Of a stretch of DNA of 64,000 bases, positions 56,652 to 64,000 are shown piece by piece. The stretch comes from Anisus vortex (taxonomy: Eukaryota; Mollusca; Gastropoda; Planorbidae). The notes under the pieces are model-generated. The model had not been told where the DNA came from and made no database searches. It saw only the letters and a list, made by a program, of their open reading frames with translations. How positions within the stretch are numbered: the stretch's first letter is position 1; each line of letters begins with the position of its first letter. The position numbers and the translations under genes were made by a program. The DNA is taken from the NCBI GenBank assembly GCA_949126835.1, contig OX421507.1, positions 7,352,605-7,416,604 of the forward strand. The letters run 5' to 3'.

Positions 56652-57726
56652 TACTGCTGAGACGAGACTCCAAGTACAGCCATCTATTTATATTTTGGAT
56701 AAAACAATTCTTAAAAAGAAATGATTAGTTTCTTTTATGGACATCCGTACTATTCGTACTAATAGTTATTTCCTTCGTTTTCTATTATAAGCGAGTATGG
56801 GATGCATCTTTTCAAACAAAATGCCGATTTAGTGCAAAAAAAAATTGATCGAAAAGGACGAAATCAAGTTAAGATGCCAGAATGTCCCCCAACTGGAACA
56901 ATGCCAAGAAAAAAAAAACTAAACAAAAACAACAGCAAAAAAAAACAACAGACAAAACAGCCTAAAACACAACCATCCAACCACAGGTCTCTAGAAATAA
57001 CTCAGGGATATAAAAAATAAAAAGTACATCGTTTCAAAAACAAAGCTGTAAACAAAGAGTAAACAAATCTACACGTGGGCCTTTTTTTTTAACCAATCAC
57101 ATTAAGTTTCGGGGTATTTATTTTAAAATAACCAATGAAAAGCTTTCTTTTTTATTTTTTTGTTTCCTTCAATTTTTTTAAATGCCTGATTTTGGCGCGA
57201 TTATTTCTAGCTGATTGTCGGTTGCGCTGGTGAGATAACTGCATGCTATTTTCGTTCCCTTGACGTTTATTAACAAACGGCTTTCCTGTCTGATTTTTGC
57301 TGTGCAGTGGGCTGCTGTTTGTATCCGAGGTACACCAGGAGACAAGTGGGTGTGTGTGGGGGGGGGTATGAAAAGGAGGGAGGACGAGGATGGAGGTTTG
57401 GGGGGGGGGGGGTGTCTGCTATTGAAAACCCGCGCAGCATTTTAATTGGAACAAGAATGTAAACACACGGCACAGGAATGCATTCCAGAACAATTTCCAG
57501 ATTAGCCGGGCAAGCCGTAATCGAAATTGTTGTTGTAAAGTCACACATAAATGAGATTCCAGTAGAGGCAAGTGTCCACTCACCCTCTCTCCCCCTTATT
57601 GCCCATGCAATTAGGTAAAAATGTACACACAGTTTAAAGCACTTAAACTGTCAAGGCAATGGCATACAATAGGCAGACGTTGGTTATCAGTTCTCAATGC
57701 CCGTAGTAGAAACAAATCGAGAGCTC
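56652..57726. other. Non-coding spacer
   Basis: G-runs at 57360 and 57400. No exon supported. Confidence 0.35.
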
Positions 57727-57815
57727 CGTATCTTATACATTACAGATGCTGCTTCTGTAAAGAAGATTATTGCGTCCTACGCTCATCGGTGGTCCGAGGC
57801 TAGTCTTGCTCCTTA
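57727..57815 (-). mobile_element. LINE L1x, 3' end
   Basis: TATCTTATACATTACAGATG and AAGAAGATTATTGCGTCCTA give the complement of the family end. Confidence 0.78.
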
Positions 57816-58009
57816 TGCGTATAATACGCCACTATTTTGATCCATCGAGGGCGGGGTCTGCATCTAAGACCGAAAAGACCTATTTGAAAGCATCATTTCA
57901 AATGGCTGGCTATTATAGGTAGGCCTAATCGGTAGTCAGAGTTGATTTAATTTAAAGACGAGTGACCTAATTGTCCCATATTATACTTTTGCGATTTCAC
58001 TTCGAACAT

Positions 58010-58215
58010 GTGTTTTCACAAGCTAAGTGGATAACGTATCGGACTGCCATGTGGGCTACCGTGGTTCGATTCTTCAGTTAGTTTAGACTCTATAGGCCTA
58101 CATTTGTTCTAGAATTGTTTTATTTTAATTAATATTACTTTAAAAAAAAGATTGTTAATCTACGAGCAACTCAGGGAAATTTAGATTTCTGTTAAATAAA
58201 AATACTTGCCTTTTT
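58010..58215 (+). mobile_element. tRNA-derived SINE, family 3
   Basis: A-box-like AGCTAAGTGGATAACG and B-box GTGGTTCGATTCTTC frame GTATCGGACTGCCATG. The body TTAATATTACTTTAAAAAAA and the tail TTAAATAAAAATACTTG recur, inverted, at 63700-63905. Confidence 0.8.
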
Positions 58216-58405
58216 TTTTACCCGATTACAATATTTATTTTAAATTACTTTCCTAAATGTTATCAGTAAATAATTAATATTTTTTTTTTAAACTTTATTA
58301 TAGCTTTCTGTACATTGTAGTTTATACATTTTGTATCATTAGCTGTAAGCCTATGTATTTTTCCCACGGGCAACGCCGGGGAATTTGGCTTGTAAGCCTA
58401 TAATA

Positions 58406-58754
58406 CAAGGGCGGGAACCTTTTTGTCTGAGAGAGCCATAGAAACCACATATTTTGAAAAGTAATTCTGTGAGAGCCATACATTATGTTTAAAACTAAAA
58501 CATTCAAGTAAATGTGTGCATTTTGTGTAATTTCAACACTAAAAGTACAATAATTATGTCACTGAATTCTTCTGATGCTGAGCTGCAGTAGACTTTAGCT
58601 CATTTGTAGAATGAAATATTGAAATGCAATTAATATGTAGATCAAAAAGTATTAAAAAAAACATTTTTTAAATAATCGAACATTTTTCTGCGAGCCAGAT
58701 GCAGCCATCAAAAGAGCCACATATGGCTCGCGAGCCATGGGTTCCCGACCCCTG
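58406..58754 (-). mobile_element. Non-autonomous hAT A, second copy
   Basis: CAAGGGCGGGAACC to GGTTCCCGACCCCTG, with GGCTCGCGAGCC near the right end. The duplication CTATAATA is perfect (58398-58405 and 58755-58762). It is 349 bp and collinear with 36365-36711 in reverse. Confidence 0.94.
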
Positions 58755-58762
58755 CTATAATA

Positions 58763-59404
58763 TATATCGGTAGCTTTAAAATGTATAAAGAGGCAACACT
58801 AACCTATGTAGACATTTTTAATTTATATTTAAACAAAGGAATTTCCCGATCGTGCATACATTTTACGAGGGCAGTTTCGAGTTTCGAGCTACGTGCTTCC
58901 GACCGGAAGTGGATTTGTTTTACTGCAGCAGACTTTGTTGTAAAACTAGACAAGGCCAAGACTGCTCCACCTCCATCCCCCCATTTCCTTATTATATTTT
59001 TTCTACAGTTCTGATAACCATGCGAATAGAAGAAGGAAATCTGAACACCATTAGACGGACAGTCTAAACTTATGCCGAAAGAAGATTAGCTGGCGACTCG
59101 CAATTTGCTTTCATTTGCATAGAAATTAAAGTTCGATGCTCCCGCCGCTATCCACCCACAAGTCATACGTGGAAGATCACGTGATTTGGACATGGGCAAG
59201 AACTCGACCTTTTGAATATATATAAGTGTGGCGACCACTGTGGCGTGAATTAAGTCTAGTCCTATCACGTGATTTCTCACTTAATCATGCACGCTTGAAC
59301 AAGACATTGGGGGAACAATGGCCGCAATAGGTGTTAATGCGCGTTTGGTTTTTAACATTGCAAGTCAATGTCAATCAGTGAAGTTTTGTTGTATTAAGTT
59401 AGGG
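58763..59404. other. Non-coding spacer
   Basis: No supported feature. Confidence 0.35.
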
Positions 59405-59478
59405 AACTTGAGCTGTATGCAATCATGGAGCTTGAGATGTATGCAATCATGGAACTTGAGCTGTATGCAATCATGCAT
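59405..59478. repeat. 24-bp direct repeat, 3 copies
   Basis: GAACTTGAGCTGTATGCAAT then CATG, three times with few changes. Confidence 0.9.
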
Positions 59479-59529
59479 GTACATGTCCCCAAGATTAAAA
59501 ATTACCATGATTAATCTCACTAAATAGTT

Positions 59530-59803
59530 AATGAGGTGGCAGCGTGTTCGGCTGGCGTAACGAAGGTCATGGGTTCGAATCCTGGTGTAGGCTCGGATTT
59601 TTCACCCGGGTCTGGAGGGTGTCCCTGGGTCTACCCAGCTCTGATGGGTACCTGACCTTAGTTGGGGTAAAGTAAAGGCGGCTGTGCATTGTGCTGGCCA
59701 CACAATCACCTAGTATGCCGTGGCCACAAAAACTGCTCAAGGCTGCTTCACCGGCCCTATGGATCAATTTGCTACCGAAGGGTAGGCCTACTTTACTTTA
59801 AAT
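59530..59803 (+). mobile_element. tRNA-derived SINE, family 1, near full length
   Basis: GGTGGCAGCGTGTTCGGCTG to CATGGGTTCGAATCCTGG is the head. TACCTGACCTTAGTTGGGG and the tail GGGTAGGCCTACTTTACTTT follow. The tail equals that of 55861-56128. Confidence 0.93.
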
Positions 59804-59952
59804 ACTTAATGACCTTTTGACATTTGCTTACTATTATTTTTATTTTATCAATAAATCTTTTAAATACTTTCGCCATTTTTTATTTTCATCACTTTAAAAC
59901 TGATTAATTCAATAGCCCGTTTCGGGGTGAGTATTTTCTTTGCCTCTTAAAT

Positions 59953-60165
59953 CAGGGGTCGGCAACCTTTGGATAACTGTGTGCCAAAGTATAGGCCTAC
60001 ATTCTAATTCATTCAGCGTGCCAACAGCCTAAAAGTCATCCCCGCTGTATCACTAAATCTCTCGTAGAAGAGACTTGAATTGACTTTTAAGGCCTCTTCC
60101 CCGTGCCATTGAAAATCCCTCGGTGTGTTAAGTCTGGCACGCGTGCCATAGGTTGCCGACCCCTG
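59953..60165 (+). mobile_element. Short hAT, family D ends
   Basis: CAGGGGTCGGCAACC to GGTTGCCGACCCCTG, perfect inverted ends. TCTTAAAT/TCTTAAAA flank it, agreeing at seven of eight bases. 213 bp. Confidence 0.94.
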
Positions 60166-60704
60166 TCTTAAAATCTCCCATTTTTTCTTTCTTTTATGTT
60201 TTGGTAATGTCAAATCAATAACTTTGTTTTGGGACATGTAAATAACAATGCTTCCAACTTTTTTATCTTTCTTTTTTTTCGAAATGAGATTGATTATTCC
60301 TGAACCTTGAGCTGTGCTTAGCAGTGGCACGATGATAAATTTGACAGCCTCTTGCAATGAACCAAACTGCTCTTGACAAAGTGTCTACTTTTAGAAAAAC
60401 CCATTAGAAATGCATTAATATTACTATTTTTCAAAACGTCTTCGTGAGAGTGAAGGCTATGTTACTCACTTCTCGTTAATCTTTAACCAGGATGTACAGT
60501 GATTCTAAATTTATGTATTGCATTTTTTTTTTACTTGGATTTCTTTTGTTTGTTTTGGATACAGAAGGATGCATAATACATAGGCCTACCATGTAATACT
60601 GACACTTCCACATAACAATATTGACCAAAAATACAACAACAACAATATTGACACACATACATACAATACAATCAATATTTTCAAAGTCGACATTTGACAT
60701 CAAC
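60166..60704. other. Non-coding spacer
   Basis: No supported feature. Confidence 0.35.
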
Positions 60705-61858
60705 TTATTTTAATAAACATTTCAAATCAGCATTTTCAAAATCAACATTTCAAATCAGCTTTTTACAAATTAACATTTCAAAATCAGAATTTTTCAAAAT
60801 CAACATTTCAAAGCAGCATTTTTCAAAATCAACATTTCAAATCAGCATTTTTCTAAATCAACATTTAAAATTAGCATTTTCAAAATCAAAATTTCTAATC
60901 AAACAGCATTTTTAAAATCAACATTTTAAATCACATTTTTCAAAATCAACATTTCAAATCAACATTTTTCAAATTCAACATTTCAAATCTGCATTTTCTA
61001 AATCAACATTTCAAATCAGCATTTTTCATAATCAACATCTCAAATCTGCATTATCCAAATAAACATTTCAAATCAGCATTTTCAAAATCAACATTTCAAA
61101 TCGGTATTTTCTAAATCAACATTTCAAATCAGCTTTTTAAAAATTAACATTTCAAAATCAACATTTCAAATCTGCATTTTCTAAATCAACATCTCAAATC
61201 AGCATTTAAAAAATCAACATTTCAAATCAGCTTTTTAAAAATTAACATTTCAAATCTGTATTTTCTAAATCAACATTTCAAATCAGCATTTTTCAGAATC
61301 AACATTTCAAATCAGCATTTTTCAAAATCAACATTTCAAATTAGCAATTTTAAAATCAACATTTCTAACCAAATTGCATTTTTAAAATCAACATTTCAAA
61401 TCAGCATTTTTCAAAATCAACATTTCAAATCAGCATTTTCTAAATCAACATTTCAAATCAGCATTTTTCAAAATCAACATTTCAAATCAGCATTTTCAAA
61501 GTCAACATTTCAAATCGTTTTTTTTCTACATCAACATTTCAAATTAGCATTTTTAAAATCAACATTTCTAACCAAATTGCATTTTTAAAATCAACATTTC
61601 AAATCAGTATTTTTCAAAATCAACATTTCAAATCTTCATTTTCAAAAATCAACATTTTAAATCTGCATTTTCTAAATCAACATTTCAAATCAGCATTTTG
61701 AAAATCAACATTTCAAATCAGCATTTTTCAGAATCAACATTTCAAATCAGCATTTTCAAAATCAACATTTCTAACTAAACAGCATTTTCAAAATCAACAT
61801 TTCAAATCAACATTTTTCAAAATCATCATTTCAAATCAGCATTTTCAAAATCAAGAAC
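60705..61858. repeat. Large minisatellite, about 28-29-bp dimeric unit, about 40 copies
   Basis: The unit joins AACATTTCAAATC with AGCATTTTTCAAAATC, two related halves of 13-16 bp. Copies vary by T-run length and point changes. Interspersed variants such as CTAACCAAATTGCA recur at spaced positions, hinting at block duplication. Confidence 0.95.
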
Positions 61859-63699
61859 ATCAAAAACTTTTTGATATATCCTTCACCCTCTTCAAAGTCG
61901 TCAATTAGTCCAGAATGTCTTTTTTTATGTCGCACATTCACATGTAATAAATAGTTTTATTTAGCGGGAAAAAATAGTTTTCTTTGACCTCATTAACAGA
62001 CTCCACCCGTAACTGGGTACACCAGAAGTAAAAAATCTAGTTCTATGAGATTAAATAATTGTGTTTTCGTTGATTACTTGGCGGGAAGAAGTCATTCCAT
62101 TACAAATGTCGAGCACGACCTATATGCATATATCTGTTTCCTTCCTTATGATCGCAAACATTCCATTAGCTATAGATTAGTATAGATCCGTTATGAGATG
62201 TTGTAATTGGCTTTACAATGCTTAGCATTTCCAACGTAATAATTGTCATTAGCATGGAGAGACGCGCTATATACATGTACCCACCATTAACATTAAACCT
62301 AATCACCTACCTACCTACCTACCTATCAGCCTAATGTGTTCTTGCTTTAAAATATACCTTTTGATCGAGCAATACCTTTTTTTTCTTTGCAGCCCTAAAA
62401 GTAACACCCCAAAAGATACAGTGTTTATACCCAGGCACTATCAACCTATCCATTTTTTTACCTTAGGCCTAAATCTCTACTTCGGTGAGTTTTAATGATC
62501 GCCCCTAAAATACCGGGTAAAAAAGCTAGTACTTATGCCTGGTTCTTCTTTTTGTGTGTGTGCGTGTGTCTAAACGTAACTTCCTAATTGAGAATGAAGC
62601 CAATGAACTCTTAGATTCTTACGCAGTAATTAGATAATTGTCGCCATGGGGAGCGCCTGATACACAAAGAGGAAAATACAAGGAATGTTGATTAAATCAA
62701 AATGTATTTAAAGCAAGAAAACATAGGCGTAAGTACGAAAGGGTCGCAGACAATGCCGCAGGTATATAATGAAGAAACGGAACGTGGGGTTGTTGTCGTG
62801 GTTTGTGTGGTCAATGTCGACCTACGTGGACGGAGCAGTGGGCTACTGTACTGGAGACGTTTTGAAAAGGCCTGTGTAATTACTCCTTTTTGTGAATGAT
62901 GTATAGCTGACTTTTTTTTATGAGGTCGGTGTATATTAGATAAGACTTTATTATATTATGGTGTAGAGTCGAATGAAGTAGAGAAGAATAGGCATAGAAA
63001 AGGGATAGATTAGAGTATGCTTAGCGCAGAGTAGAGTAGAATATAGTAGGCCTAGACTAGAGTAAAGTAAAATAGAGTAGGGCCTAATGCTTTTGTATAA
63101 TAATAGGCAACATAAATATTTATTTTCGGAACAATTCTTAAGGTCATGGTAGTTTCATGAGAAAATAAACTTAGGGCCTGCACTCGATTTTTTTTTAAAA
63201 TACGTTAAGAAAATAAATAAAGAAATTTGTGAAATCTAAATTTAAATATTGGATCATATTGAGTGCATTTATTTATATAAATCACGTGGTTAGCAGTAAG
63301 TCATCTGGTGTCACGTGCAAACACGCCCCCCCCCCCGAGCATCACGAGGCTATAGCAGAAGTAGGCTGAGTTCACGGGGCTGATAACGTAAGAGTTGGGG
63401 AGAGGCGGTAGTTAATAGAAACTTGTTAAAAACTGCAAAGCATTAAAGAAAAAAATTCCTTCGTTCACGTAAGAAACTATTATTAGATTTTTTATATATT
63501 ATGAAATGCAGTTCTTGTTAAGAATGCCCATCACATTCATCATCAAATACCCACTTCCATGTTATCCATACACAAAAATGCTTCCAGACACATAAGGTTT
63601 TGCTTTTAAATGTAAGAATGGCACTGGTTTAGATAAGTGTGTGCGTGTAAGTTATGAACTTTTGTACTATTAGTGCACGATATATATATAGATCTATAT
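61859..63699. other. Non-coding spacer
   Basis: Holds a short CTAC run at 62311-62330 and a TAGAGTA-rich stretch near 62995-63080. No exon supported. Confidence 0.4.
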
Positions 63700-63905
63700 A
63701 CAAGTCTTTTTATTTAACAAAAAGCTATATTGCCCGGTGTTGCGCGTGGATTTACAATCTTTTTTTTTTAAAGTAATATTAATTGGAATAAAATTGTTTT
63801 AGAAAAAAAAAAGGTACAGACTAACTGGAGAATCGAACCGTGGTCGACCGAATGGCAGTCCGATACGTTATCCCCACAGCTAGCTAGCGAGTCAAATTGC
63901 AAAGG
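63700..63905 (-). mobile_element. tRNA-derived SINE, family 3
   Basis: The complement reads GATAACGTATCGGACTGCCA and ACGGTTCGATTCTCCAG, then the same body as 58010-58215. Not called as a tRNA gene because the second copy and the body show it is a SINE. Confidence 0.8.
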
Positions 63906-64000
63906 TAAAATGTGAGGCAATAAGGTCACGTGTCTTTAAATAAACCACTTTGATTGGTTAAACACACAGAACGAGCTATATATATCCTTTCAGTAAGAGC

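Noticed and set aside
60705..61858. CRISPR-like array
   Set aside because: No unique spacers; continuous minisatellite in a eukaryotic genome.
63815..63900. tRNA gene on the minus strand
   Set aside because: A second copy with the same non-tRNA body at 58010 shows it is a SINE head.

Overview
This is a eukaryotic, AT-rich, repeat-loaded genomic window, most likely from a mollusc and probably a heterobranch gastropod. The basis is split exons with GT..AG borders, tRNA-derived SINEs with a core I associate with snail genomes (from memory, not searched), many 5'-truncated non-LTR retrotransposons and several hAT transposon families. It holds no bacterial-style operons, CRISPR arrays or rRNA genes.

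Host genes lie in the first 25 kb, both on the + strand. (1) 1095-1250 is the last coding exon of DDOST (OST48, a subunit of the ER oligosaccharyltransferase), followed by a 3'UTR with AATAAA. (2) Eight exons between 14859 and 24810 have splice phases that agree from exon to exon and end in a stop. They encode the last 278 residues, plus a first visible exon of about 42-73 more, of a protein I do not recognise. The first visible exon has a frame conflict, and one optional exon would truncate the product.

The introns of gene 2 hold at least seven tandem arrays: 20-bp, 14-bp, two different arrays of about 43 bp, TATC/TA, CT and 39-bp. The 20-bp array looks like a runaway extension of a LINE 3' tail.

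From 25 to 64 kb I find no convincing host exon. The space holds: tRNA-derived SINE family 1 (about ten copies, both strands); SINE family 2, whose tail matches a LINE 3' end; SINE family 3 (two copies); 3' fragments of at least four LINE families; short hAT elements of about 120-215 bp with CAGGGGTCGGCAACC ends; palindromic fold-back elements; and large minisatellites (60705-61858, 47440-47650).

The most informative structure is 36019-41907, a hAT element (family D) carrying four later insertions: hAT A, hAT B (both at the same 8-bp target ATCTAACA, now present three times), hAT C with a decayed BED-type transposase, and a SINE. Each level can be dated relative to the others from intact target duplications.
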